Positions 1-5,549 of a stretch of DNA of 5,549 bases are shown here, piece by piece. This stretch comes from Clostridia bacterium (GTDB lineage Bacteria; Bacillota_A; Clostridia; Christensenellales; Aristaeellaceae): positions 1 to 5,549 of the forward strand of contig JAFQOY010000076.1 of NCBI GenBank assembly GCA_017412025.1, written 5' to 3'. A program made the position numbers and the translations under genes. Below the pieces are notes generated by a model. It was not told where the DNA came from and made no database searches. It saw only the letters and a list, made by a program, of their open reading frames with translations. Position 1 is the stretch's first letter; the number at the start of each line of letters is the position of its first letter.

Positions 1-1
1 C

Positions 2-652
2 CGCGGCATGCTGTTCCTGGATCTGATTCAGGAGGGCAATCTGGGTCTGATCAAGGCCGTGGAGAAGTTTGACTATACCAAGGGCTTCAAGTTCTCCACG
101 TATGCGACATGGTGGATCCGCCAGGCGATCACCCGCGCGATTGCCGACCAGGCGCGCACGATCCGCATCCCGGTGCACATGGTGGAGACGATCAACAAGC
201 TCATCCGCGTCAGCCGCCAGCTGCTGCAGGAGAAGGGGCGCGAGCCGCAGCCGGAGGAGATCGCCGCCGCGATGGGCATCAGCGTGGAAAAGGTCCGCGA
301 GATCGTGAAGATCGCGCAGGAGCCGGTTTCCCTTGAGACGCCGATCGGCGAGGAAGAGGATTCCCATCTGGGCGACTTCATTCAGGATGACGACGCGCCG
401 CCGCCTGCGGAGGCCGCATCCTTCACGCTGATGAAGGAGCAGCTCATGGAGGTGCTCGGCACGCTGACCCTGCGTGAGAAGAAGGTGCTCTCCCTGCGCT
501 TTGGCCTGGAGGACGGCCGCCAGCGCACGCTCGAGGAGGTTGGACAGGAGTTCAACGTTACCCGCGAGCGTATCCGCCAGATTGAGGCGAAGGCGCTGCG
601 CAAGCTGCGCCATCCCAGCCGCAGCAAGAAGCTCAAGGATTATCTGGAATAA
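2..652 (+). CDS. rpoD: RNA polymerase primary sigma factor RpoD (SigA), C-terminal part
   Basis: This is the housekeeping sigma factor, which directs RNA polymerase to -10/-35 promoters. The frame is open at the left edge, so the N-terminus (regions 1.1 to about 2.1) is missing. The ATG at 8 is an internal methionine. The 216 visible residues begin in region 2 with [13 protein letters not shown]. The -10 recognition and melting segment follows ([16 protein letters not shown], about residues 30-45), then TIRIPVHM at 53-60. Region 3 carries the SLETPIG and [13 protein letters not shown] finger stretch. Region 4 ends with the -35-reading helix-turn-helix [20 protein letters not shown] (about 187-206). 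These blocks match E. coli and Bacillus primary sigma factors almost residue for residue. An alternative sigma factor is unlikely because of the intact region 3 and the canonical RLRHPSRS-type tail (here [11 protein letters not shown]). The perfect TTGACA/TATAAT promoter at 3303-3331 is what this protein would recognise. Confidence 0.97.
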   Translation, partial: RGMLFLDLIQEGNLGLIKAVEKFDYTKGFKFSTYATWWIRQAITRAIADQARTIRIPVHMVETINKLIRVSRQLLQEKGREPQPEEIAAAMGISVEKVREIVKIAQEPVSLETPIGEEEDSHLGDFIQDDDAPPPAEAASFTLMKEQLMEVLGTLTLREKKVLSLRFGLEDGRQRTLEEVGQEFNVTRERIRQIEAKALRKLRHPSRSKKLKDYLE

Positions 653-664
653 TGTGCATAGAAG

Positions 665-690
665 CGAGGGACGCCGTCCCTCGTTTTTCT
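665..690 (+). terminator. Intrinsic terminator after rpoD
   Basis: The arms CGAGGGACG (665-673) and CGTCCCTCG (675-683) are perfect reverse complements. In practice this gives a stem of about 7 bp with a 5-nt loop, followed by TTTTTCTT (684-691). It starts 13 nt after the rpoD stop codon. It ends only a few bases before the Shine-Dalgarno of the next gene, so downstream expression needs read-through or a promoter I cannot see. Confidence 0.85.
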
Positions 691-710
691 TGGGAGAAAG
701 GAGGCGGCGC

Positions 711-2174
711 ATGATCAGGCTTGACGAGCGCCTTGAGGCGATTGCATCGCTGGTGATGGAGGAAATCGCCGGCAGGGAAGCGCCGCGCGCGGCGGACGTG
801 GGATGCGACCATGGCCAGCTGACGGCGTATCTGCTGGAGCGCTGTCCGTCTCTTTGGATGGCGGCCAGCGACGTGAGCGCGCCGTCGCTTGAAAAGGCAA
901 AGCGCCTGCTTGAAAGCCGGGGCCTGTCGGATCGGGCGCAGCTCTGCGTCGCGGACGGGCTTTGCGGGCTTGACAGGCCGGTTGACGTGATCGTGATTGC
1001 GGGCATGGGCGCGGAGATGATTCTGAAAATCGTGTCAAAAGGCATGGAGCGGATCGGCGATGCGCTGCTGGTCATGCAGGCCAACGTGGATCTGCCCATG
1101 CTGCGCACGGAGCTGGCGCAGATGGGCTTTGACGTGAAGCGCGAGGCCTATGCGCAGGCGGCGGGCCGGCGGTATGTGACGCTGTGCGCGCGCAGGGGTG
1201 AAGCGCGCAGGATCACGGCGCGCGAGGCGCTCCTGGGCGCGGCGATGGACGGGGTCAGGGACGAGGCGCAGAGGTCCTATTTTGCCTGGCAGCGGAGCGT
1301 CCGCGTGCGCGAGATGCAGCAGGTGGCCTGTCTGGATCCTGCGAAGATAAAGGATAGAATGGAAAAGAACAGCGCGGAGCTTGACATGATTGCGGAGGTG
1401 CTGAATATGCATGGATGCACGGTGGCAGATATCGAAAGGCTGGTCGGAGAGATCGCGCCGTATGAGCTGGCCGAGGAATGGGACAATGTCGGCTTGCTGC
1501 TGGGCCGCGCGGGCAATGCCGTCACGCGCGTGCTTGTGGCGCTGGATCTGACGGCGGAGACGGCGGCGGAGGCAGCTGCGCTGGGCGCGCAGGCGCTGGT
1601 GACGCATCACCCGGTGATGATGAGCGCGCGCAGGCGGCTGACAGACGCGGACCGCGAGGGCAGGCTGATGCTCAAGCTGGCGGAAAGCGGCGTCGCGCAT
1701 ATCGCCGCGCATACCAACTTTGACAGCGCGCCCGGCGGCGTGAACGATACGCTGATGCGCCTGATGGGCGCAGAGAACGTGCGCGGAGAGGGCTGCGTGC
1801 GCGCGGGCGACCTTGCGCCGGGCACGACGCTGGGCATGCTTGCCGAGCGCGCGCGCAGGAAGCTGCATACCGTCGTCCGCGTATACGGAAGCGAAGAAAA
1901 ACCGGTGCATGTGCTGGGCTGCTGCTCCGGCGCGGGCTCCTCGGAGATCGGCGTCGCGGCTGCGCTGGGCGCGGACTGCTTTATCACCGGCGAGGTCAAG
2001 CACCACCTGGCGCTTGACGCCGTCGACGCCGGAATCGGCGTCCTGGAGGCGGGGCATTATGAAACGGAAAATCCTGCCTGCGAAGTGCTGGCTTCCGCTT
2101 TACAAAATGCGTGCGATCGGTTACAATACAACGTGACGGTTTTTTGCTCCAGAGGAAATCCCTTTGGGCGTTGA
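711..2174 (+). CDS. trmK: Fused tRNA (adenine(22)-N1)-methyltransferase TrmK and NIF3-family (DUF34) protein
   Basis: A single 487-residue frame joins two proteins normally encoded by adjacent genes (yqfN and yqfO in Bacillus subtilis). The ATG is preceded by AAAGGAGG at 697-704 with 6-nt spacing; the frame stays open upstream inside rpoD, but that part is out of frame with rpoD and not coding. Residues 1-232 are TrmK, which makes m1A22 in tRNA using S-adenosylmethionine. Visible motifs are the SAM-binding DVGCDHGQL (29-37), SDVSAPSLEKAK (53-64), ADGL (81-84), IAGMG (96-100) and MQANVD (122-127), and the domain ends in a charged helical stretch as in YqfN. Residues 233-487 are NIF3: WDNVGLLLG, THHPVMM (His299, His300), HTNFD (Asp338), and GHYETE (His449, Glu453). 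These are the five dinuclear metal ligands known from E. coli YbgI. The PII-like insert found in longer YqfO proteins is absent. The biochemical role of NIF3 is unsettled, and the old GTP cyclohydrolase label is doubtful. It could be translated as one chain, two chains, or both. Confidence 0.9.
   Translation: MIRLDERLEAIASLVMEEIAGREAPRAADVGCDHGQLTAYLLERCPSLWMAASDVSAPSLEKAKRLLESRGLSDRAQLCVADGLCGLDRPVDVIVIAGMGAEMILKIVSKGMERIGDALLVMQANVDLPMLRTELAQMGFDVKREAYAQAAGRRYVTLCARRGEARRITAREALLGAAMDGVRDEAQRSYFAWQRSVRVREMQQVACLDPAKIKDRMEKNSAELDMIAEVLNMHGCTVADIERLVGEIAPYELAEEWDNVGLLLGRAGNAVTRVLVALDLTAETAAEAAALGAQALVTHHPVMMSARRRLTDADREGRLMLKLAESGVAHIAAHTNFDSAPGGVNDTLMRLMGAENVRGEGCVRAGDLAPGTTLGMLAERARRKLHTVVRVYGSEEKPVHVLGCCSGAGSSEIGVAAALGADCFITGEVKHHLALDAVDAGIGVLEAGHYETENPACEVLASALQNACDRLQYNVTVFCSRGNPFGR
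1394..1409 (+). promoter_or_regulatory. Internal ribosome binding site and ATG at the TrmK-NIF3 junction
   Basis: GGAGG at 1394-1398 lies 8 nt before an in-frame ATG at 1407-1409, exactly where an independent NIF3 gene would start. Both spacing and sequence are as good as those of the neighbouring genes. The coding constraint here (residues AEV) could produce GGAGG by chance, since GCGGAGGTG is a common run in this GC-rich coding DNA. Confidence 0.6.
1407..2174 (+). other. NIF3/DUF34 portion of the fusion, possibly also made alone from an internal ATG
   Basis: This marks the NIF3 half of the fused frame. From the ATG at 1407 it would be 255 residues, close to the usual length of short NIF3 proteins such as YbgI (about 247). 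Its first residues, MHGCTVADIERLVGEIAPYE, look like a normal NIF3 N-terminus. All five expected metal ligands are present in this numbering: His67, His68, Asp106, His217 and Glu221. NIF3 proteins form toroidal hexamers with a two-metal site in each subunit. The codon before the ATG is AAT, so no stop separates it from the TrmK part. The domain assignment is firm. Separate production is inferred from the start signal and normal length. Confidence 0.6.
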
Positions 2175-2177
2175 TGT

Positions 2178-2195
2178 AAGGAGGGCCTTATTTTG
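2178..2195 (+). promoter_or_regulatory. Ribosome binding site that fixes a TTG start
   Basis: AAGGAGG at 2178-2184 stands 8 nt before TTG at 2193-2195. The next in-frame ATG (2235) has no comparable site and would remove the first 14 residues, including the DQYELFWKYQQ segment typical of the N-terminus of this family. This supports TTG as the true start. Confidence 0.8.
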
Positions 2196-2900
2196 GATCA
2201 GTACGAGCTTTTCTGGAAATACCAGCAGGTCGATATGGAGCTGGATCAATATGAAAGGGAAATGCGCGGCAACAGCAACCGCAAGGAGCTGCTCAAGCAC
2301 CGCGATTTCCTGCTTGAGCAGCAGAATGTGCTCAAGAAAATCGAAGCCGACGTGGAGATCATGGCGGACCGCATGGAGGCGCTGGCGGATGAGATCGTTC
2401 GCCTGAACGGCTCTGTGACCGAGGCGGCGGCCAACTTCGAGGCCAATCGTCCGCAGGATCTGGAGGAGGCGAAGAAGCAGATCGCGTCCATCCAGAAGCT
2501 GATCGCCACCATTTCCCGCTATGAGGCGGAGCTGGCGAAGATGCGCAAGGATTCCGAGGCGCGCGACCGCCAGCAGCGCGAGGTGCGCGTGCGCGCGGCG
2601 AAGGCCCGCGCCGAGTTTGACCGCATCAAGGTCATCTATGACGAGGAGTACAAGGCGGCTTCCGTCAAGCTCGAAGAGCTCAAAAAGAAGGTGGCGAAGG
2701 AAGGAGAGGGCATCGACCCGGCGCTGCTTGAAAAGTATAAAGTGATCAAGCGCCACGCCGCGCAGCCGATCACGAAGCTGCACGACGACCGCTGCGGCGG
2801 CTGCAACATGCAGCTCTCCGCCGCCGATAAGGACAAGGTCCGCTCCGGCGTTCCGTATGTGGAATGCGAGAACTGCGGCCGCATTATTCTGATCAAATGA
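2193..2900 (+). CDS. Coiled-coil C4 zinc-ribbon protein (zf-RING_7 / CT398-like, DUF164)
   Basis: The 235-residue protein has two parts. Residues from about 10 to 180 are a long, highly charged alpha-helical hairpin, rich in Glu, Lys, Arg and Ala and without glycine or proline breaks over long stretches (for example DFLLEQQNVLKKIEADVEIM). A C-terminal zinc ribbon follows: CGGC (Cys201, Cys204) and CENC (Cys225, Cys228), then GRIILIK at the end. This matches the family called C4-type zinc ribbon or putative nucleic-acid-binding protein, whose Helicobacter pylori member HP0958 (FlgZ) binds RNA and RpoN. I recall it commonly beside NIF3 in Firmicutes. It starts 18 nt after the TrmK-NIF3 stop and is very probably co-transcribed with it. 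There is no signal peptide or membrane segment, so it should be cytoplasmic. Its role in Clostridia is unknown; RNA or protein binding is inferred from the fold only. Confidence 0.88.
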   Translation: MDQYELFWKYQQVDMELDQYEREMRGNSNRKELLKHRDFLLEQQNVLKKIEADVEIMADRMEALADEIVRLNGSVTEAAANFEANRPQDLEEAKKQIASIQKLIATISRYEAELAKMRKDSEARDRQQREVRVRAAKARAEFDRIKVIYDEEYKAASVKLEELKKKVAKEGEGIDPALLEKYKVIKRHAAQPITKLHDDRCGGCNMQLSAADKDKVRSGVPYVECENCGRIILIK

Positions 2901-2904
2901 TCGC

Positions 2905-2931
2905 AAGGGACGGCTTTGGCCGTCCCTTATT
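2905..2931 (+). terminator. Terminator-like hairpin after the zinc-ribbon gene
   Basis: AAGGGACGGC (2905-2914) pairs perfectly with GCCGTCCCTT (2919-2928) around a TTTG loop, starting 4 nt after the stop codon. The tail is only TTATTT, so termination may be partial. The hairpin probably ends the trmK-NIF3-zinc ribbon operon while allowing some read-through into the DUF5655-like gene. Confidence 0.72.
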
Positions 2932-2952
2932 TGGTATATATGGAGGTGGAAT

Positions 2953-3306
2953 ATGGATATCCTCATGCAGACGGACGCCTTCTTTGCAGGGCGGGAGAAG
3001 GAATGGCGCATCTTTGAACAGATGAAAAGCGCGCTGACAGCCAGATGGCCGGATACGCAGCTGCGTGTGATGAAGACCTGCATTTCTTTTGATGATCCAA
3101 AGCCTTATTGCTATGTGTCTTTTCCCCGAAAAAAAAGCATGAATGGGATCATGGTGACGATCAGCCGGCGCGGTCAAACGGAGCATCCACGTTTTTTCAT
3201 GATCGCGCCGATTTCAAATAAACGCTGTACCGTGCATATACATGTCGCGGACGTTCAGGAAATCGATGAGGAGCTGCTTGAACTGATTGCGGATTCGCGT
3301 GATTGA
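2953..3306 (+). CDS. DUF5655-like small protein of unknown function
   Basis: The 117-residue cytoplasmic protein has a good start: GGAGG at 2942-2946, 6 nt before the ATG. It resembles the DUF5655 domain from memory of the family pattern: FFAG near the N-terminus (10-13), KTCISF (41-46), YVSFPRKKS (54-62), a beta-strand IMVTI (66-70), HPRFFMI (78-84), and VHIHVADVQEIDEELLELI (94-112) at the end. The family has no established function; some members carry an old label as predicted transport proteins, but no membrane segment is visible here. My hand count gives about 50% GC, well below the coding DNA on its left (about 70% in one 60-base sample of the zinc-ribbon gene). An A8 run at 3129-3136 is kept in frame by Arg-Lys-Lys-Ser. 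Its stop codon lies inside the -35 box of the rnpB promoter. It could be a relatively recent insertion between the operon and rnpB. Confidence 0.75.
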   Translation: MDILMQTDAFFAGREKEWRIFEQMKSALTARWPDTQLRVMKTCISFDDPKPYCYVSFPRKKSMNGIMVTISRRGQTEHPRFFMIAPISNKRCTVHIHVADVQEIDEELLELIADSRD

Positions 3307-3331
3307 CAAGGAATCAAAACTGTGATATAAT
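3303..3331 (+). promoter_or_regulatory. Consensus sigma-A promoter of rnpB
   Basis: The -35 box TTGACA (3303-3308) and -10 box TATAAT (3326-3331) are both perfect and 17 bp apart. TGA immediately before the -10 box gives an extended -10 (TGn, 3323-3325). The expected start, G at 3339, is 8 nt past the -10 box and coincides with the 5' strand of the P1 helix of the RNA. The -35 box contains the TGA stop codon (3304-3306) of the preceding gene. Confidence 0.93.
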
Positions 3332-3338
3332 CGCATCC

Positions 3339-3685
3339 GTTTGTGAGGCTGCCGGGCGGCCGCGCGCCGCAAGGTGTGAGGAAAGTCCGAGCTGCATAGG
3401 GCAGAGTGCCGGGTAACGCCCGGCGGGGGCGACCCCAGGGAAAGTGCAACAGAGAGATACCGCATGCGCAGCGATGCGCGTGTAAGGGTGGAAAGGTGAG
3501 GTAAGAGCTCACCCGCGGCCTGGCGACTTGTCCGCGATGTAAACCCCACTCGCAGCAAGAAACGAAAGAGCGTTTGAGACGGCCCGTCAAGCTCTCAGGA
3601 TTTCGCTTGAACCCATCGGTAACGATGGGTCTAGATAGATGACCGCCAATTACAGAACTCGGCTTACAGGCTTCTCTCACAGACA
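3339..3685 (+). ncRNA. rnpB: RNase P RNA, bacterial type A
   Basis: This is the catalytic RNA of RNase P, which removes 5' leaders from precursor tRNAs together with the RnpA protein. The conserved blocks occur in order: GAGGAAAGTCC (3378-3388, first strand of P4), GGGTAACGCC (3411-3420), AAAGTGCAACAGAGAGATACC (3441-3461), TGTAAGGGTGGAAAGGTGAG (3481-3500), TGTAAACCCCACTCGCAGCAAG (3539-3560), AGATAGATGACCGCC (3633-3647) and ACAGAACTCGGCTTAC (3652-3667). The last is the second P4 strand and CCA-contact side. P1 closes the molecule: GTTTGTGAG (3339-3347) pairs with CTCACAGAC (3676-3684), with one wobble. P18 is CCCATCG-GTAA-CGATGGG (3612-3629), a GNRA-capped hairpin. The length of about 347 nt and the architecture fit type A, not the Bacillus type B. 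Ends are estimated from P1 and the promoter; a T6 run (3686-3691) follows directly. Confidence 0.97.
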
Positions 3686-3691
3686 TTTTTT

Positions 3692-3754
3692 GAAAAGCGA
3701 AAAACAGCGCCCTTCCCGCGCGGCCGGTCCGGTCGTATGCGGGAGGGCGCTGTT
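3692..3754 (-). terminator. Hairpin terminator between rnpB and the convergent GH127 gene
   Basis: The arms 3703-3719 and 3739-3754 pair over 16 bp with one bulged T (AACAGCGCCC-T-TCCCGC against GCGGGAGGGCGCTGTT) around a 19-nt loop. Read on the minus strand it is followed by TTTTTCGCTTTT, a strong intrinsic terminator for the GH127 gene, which stops 65 nt upstream. On the plus strand it is followed only by a weak GCTTTG tail, but it could still stop rnpB transcripts. From 3755 to the GH127 stop I see no feature. Confidence 0.85.
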
Positions 3755-3818
3755 GCTTTGTCAGGGGGCTGCGTTTCCGGCTGATGTGCGCGGTTTCATC
3801 GTCCGCGGCGGCAGGCCG

Positions 3819-5549
3819 TTACGCCCGGATAAACACGCGCATCTCGTTTTCGCCGCGGTTGCTCCAGGCGTAGTAGGGAATGGCGCGCAGCGTGACGGGT
3901 TTTTCCTGCGGCTCGTCGTCCTGATACAGGCTGGCGGTCGGCATTTCGCGGACAGCGTCCGCCTCGATGGGCACGACGCCGCCGAGCAGCGCGTCGTCGT
4001 AGGGCAGTTCGCGCAGCGTGCTTTCGCGCGGCAGGCGCAGGCAGGAAAGGCCGCTGCCGTTGTCCGCGCCCTCGATGCAGTAGACGAGGGGGCCGCGCGC
4101 AATGGCAGCCTGACCGGCGCAGTCGCGCACCAGCGGATTGGCATGGACGCGACGCGGCGGCATGTCAAAGCGGACGTCTACGCTGTCGCCGTCCTGCCAT
4201 GGACGGAGGATTGTGCAGTAACCGTTTTTGATTTCGGGCGTCATGCTCTCGCCGTTGACCGAGACGCTCAGCCCGCGCGCGTGGGCAGGGATATGGATAC
4301 TCAGTGCAAAGGCCTTGCCGGAGCAGGCGGAGAGCGTGTAGCGCGCCTCTCCCTTCCACGGATAGGCGGTATCAAGCGCAATCTCCGCATGTGAAGTCTG
4401 CGCTCTGCTGCCGACAAACAGATGAGAATACACGGCGCCGTCGTCTTCGCTGTACAGGTAGCCGCCCAGGGACGTGAGCAGTCGGGCCAGATTGGGCGGG
4501 CAGCAGGCGCAGGCGTGCCACTTGGGCCGCACGGGCAGCACGTGCTTCATGTCGTTCCGCATCCTGGCGACGCGGGGATTGACCTCCAGCGGATTGACGT
4601 AGAAATAGCGCTGACCGTCAAGCTGCATGCCGGCGAGCACGGTGTTGAACAGCTGAAGCTCCATCTGGTCGGCATAGCGCCCGTCGATTTCCAGACCGAG
4701 CATCCTGCGGGCAAAGAACACCATGGCGACGGACGCGCAGGTTTCGCCGTAGCAGCGGTCGGGCGGCAGATCGTAATCTGCAGAGAACGCCTCCAGATGG
4801 CCGCTTGAGCCGATCGCGCCGGTGAGATACATCTGCTTCTGCGTGATGTTTTCAAACATGCGCCTGCAGGCTGCGGCCATTTGAGCGTCGCCTGTCTTCG
4901 CGGCGGCGTCCGCCATGCCGACGAGCATGTATACCTGGCGCACGGCGTGGCCTCGGGCGACAGTCTGATCGCGGGCAGGCACGTCGCTCTGGTTATAGAG
5001 GGTATCGGCCGGATCGATGCCGTAGCCGCCGAAGCATACGCCAGAGAGATCGGAGGGCGTATGCTTTTTAAAGTAGTCGGGGTCCTGCCCGCGCAGGTTG
5101 AGGAAGCGCAGCGCCATATCCCGGTGGCGCGCGTCGCCCGTGACGCTGTACAGCCGCAGCAGCGCAAGCTCGATCTCCTGGTGACCGGGGATGCCCTCCT
5201 CGCCGTTTTCGCCGTAGCGGTCGATGATGTGATCGACAAACCGGAGCATGATGTGAAGCAGCTCGTCCATGCCGGCGCATTCGTGCAGGGCGACGGCGGC
5301 CTCGAGCATGTGACCGGCGCAGTAAAGCTCGTGGCATTCCAGCAGATTGCTCCAGCGGGGAATCCTGCTCTGCAGGGTGAAATAGGTGTTGAGGTAGCCG
5401 TCCTTCTGCTGGGCGCGGCCGATGAGGGCCACAATGTCTGCAACGCGCGCGCGGAGCGACGCATCCTCCTTGAGCGCAAGGGAATAGGCGGCAGCTTCCA
5501 GCCATTTGGCTACGTCGCTGTCCTGGAAAACCATGCCGTGGAACTGACC
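3819..5549 (-). CDS. Glycoside hydrolase family 127 beta-L-arabinofuranosidase, N-terminus missing
   Basis: The enzyme family (formerly DUF1680) releases beta-L-arabinofuranose from plant cell-wall glycoproteins and glycans. The frame is open at the right edge; 576 residues are visible, and comparison with the 658-residue Bifidobacterium longum HypBA1 suggests about 70 are missing. The ATG at 5534 is internal, preceded in frame by GQFHG. Numbering from it, the catalytic (alpha/alpha)6 barrel begins with QDSDVAKWLEA, continues through QKDGYLNTYF, and holds the active site. Glu248 in SGHLEAF matches acid/base Glu322; Glu264 and Cys266 in GETCAS match zinc ligands Glu338 and Cys340. Cys344 and Cys345 in ACCPPN match nucleophile Cys417 and zinc ligand Cys418. 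The C-terminal third is beta-rich (for example AIARGPLVYCIEG). The visible start is past any signal peptide, so location is undecided. GH127 is assigned with confidence; exact substrate is inferred, since related GH146 and GH142 enzymes share features. It stands convergent to rnpB with its own terminator. Confidence 0.93.
   Translation of the reverse strand, partial: GQFHGMVFQDSDVAKWLEAAAYSLALKEDASLRARVADIVALIGRAQQKDGYLNTYFTLQSRIPRWSNLLECHELYCAGHMLEAAVALHECAGMDELLHIMLRFVDHIIDRYGENGEEGIPGHQEIELALLRLYSVTGDARHRDMALRFLNLRGQDPDYFKKHTPSDLSGVCFGGYGIDPADTLYNQSDVPARDQTVARGHAVRQVYMLVGMADAAAKTGDAQMAAACRRMFENITQKQMYLTGAIGSSGHLEAFSADYDLPPDRCYGETCASVAMVFFARRMLGLEIDGRYADQMELQLFNTVLAGMQLDGQRYFYVNPLEVNPRVARMRNDMKHVLPVRPKWHACACCPPNLARLLTSLGGYLYSEDDGAVYSHLFVGSRAQTSHAEIALDTAYPWKGEARYTLSACSGKAFALSIHIPAHARGLSVSVNGESMTPEIKNGYCTILRPWQDGDSVDVRFDMPPRRVHANPLVRDCAGQAAIARGPLVYCIEGADNGSGLSCLRLPRESTLRELPYDDALLGGVVPIEADAVREMPTASLYQDDEPQEKPVTLRAIPYYAWSNRGENEMRVFIRA

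Noticed and set aside
648..653. AATAAT as a possible -10 box for trmK
   Set aside because: It matches TATAAT at 5 of 6 bases, but the sequence 17 bp upstream (CAAGAA) does not resemble a -35 box, and the hairpin at 665-690 would follow within about 10 nt of the start.
474..710. Upstream extension of the TrmK frame back into rpoD
   Set aside because: The frame is open but overlaps well-conserved RpoD region 4 in another phase, and it includes the terminator. The ATG at 711 has a strong Shine-Dalgarno and starts at the normal TrmK N-terminus.
1035..2057. A 340-codon minus-strand frame
   Set aside because: It is antisense to the TrmK-NIF3 gene. It is rich in His, Arg, Ala and Gln, as expected from the complement of a GC-rich gene, has no recognisable motif, and the opposite frame is clearly coding.
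2935..2940. TATATA before the DUF5655-like gene as a promoter
   Set aside because: No -35-like hexamer lies at a workable distance; the nearest, TTGGCC at 2916-2921, is only 13 bp away and inside the hairpin.
2121..3083. A 320-codon minus-strand frame
   Set aside because: It runs antisense through the zinc-ribbon gene, its terminator and the start of the DUF5655-like gene, with Leu/Arg/His-rich low-complexity composition. It is a shadow frame.
3255..3686. A 143-codon minus-strand frame (beginning MSVREACKPSSVIGGHLSR) covering rnpB
   Set aside because: It is antisense to the RNase P RNA. Frames of this kind over rnpB are a known source of spurious hypothetical proteins, and every conserved block is explained by the RNA.
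4547..5479. A 310-codon minus-strand frame and a 251-codon plus-strand frame (3639-4394)
   Set aside because: The first is an out-of-frame reading of the GH127 gene, rich in Ser, Arg, Cys and Pro. The second starts inside rnpB, crosses the terminator and runs antisense to GH127. Neither has family motifs.

Overview
The window is GC-rich bacterial DNA that fits a high-GC member of the Clostridia (Bacillota). The evidence is a primary sigma factor gene followed by trmK, a NIF3-family gene and a C4 zinc-ribbon gene (an order I recall from Firmicutes), strong Shine-Dalgarno sequences, and a type A RNase P RNA. A glycoside hydrolase of family 127 at the right edge suggests a gut or rumen plant-fibre degrader, possibly near Christensenellales or Oscillospirales. 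That placement is inference; nothing here names a species.

Layout, left to right. Bases 2-652 (+) are the C-terminal two thirds of the housekeeping sigma factor RpoD, closed by a compact intrinsic terminator at 665-690. Bases 711-2174 (+) are one uninterrupted reading frame holding two proteins usually encoded separately: the tRNA m1A22 methyltransferase TrmK (residues 1-232) and a NIF3/DUF34 metal-binding protein (residues 233-487). A good internal Shine-Dalgarno and ATG remain at the junction. Bases 2193-2900 (+) encode a coiled-coil, C4 zinc-ribbon protein from a TTG start, followed by a second terminator-like hairpin at 2905-2931. Bases 2953-3306 (+) encode a small DUF5655-like protein of clearly lower GC. 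A full-consensus sigma-A promoter (3303-3331) overlaps the stop codon of that gene and drives rnpB, the RNase P RNA (about 3339-3685, +). A hairpin at 3703-3754 separates rnpB from the convergent gene at 3819-5549 (-), a GH127 beta-L-arabinofuranosidase whose N-terminus lies beyond the right edge.

The left and middle parts form an information-processing block: transcription initiation (RpoD), tRNA modification (TrmK), tRNA 5' maturation (RNase P RNA) and two conserved but poorly understood partners (NIF3 and zinc ribbon). The GH127 gene is a metabolic neighbour on the other strand with no evident functional link. I see no mobile element, CRISPR array, phage gene or defence system. The strongest candidate for something unusual is the seamless TrmK-NIF3 fusion with a retained internal start.
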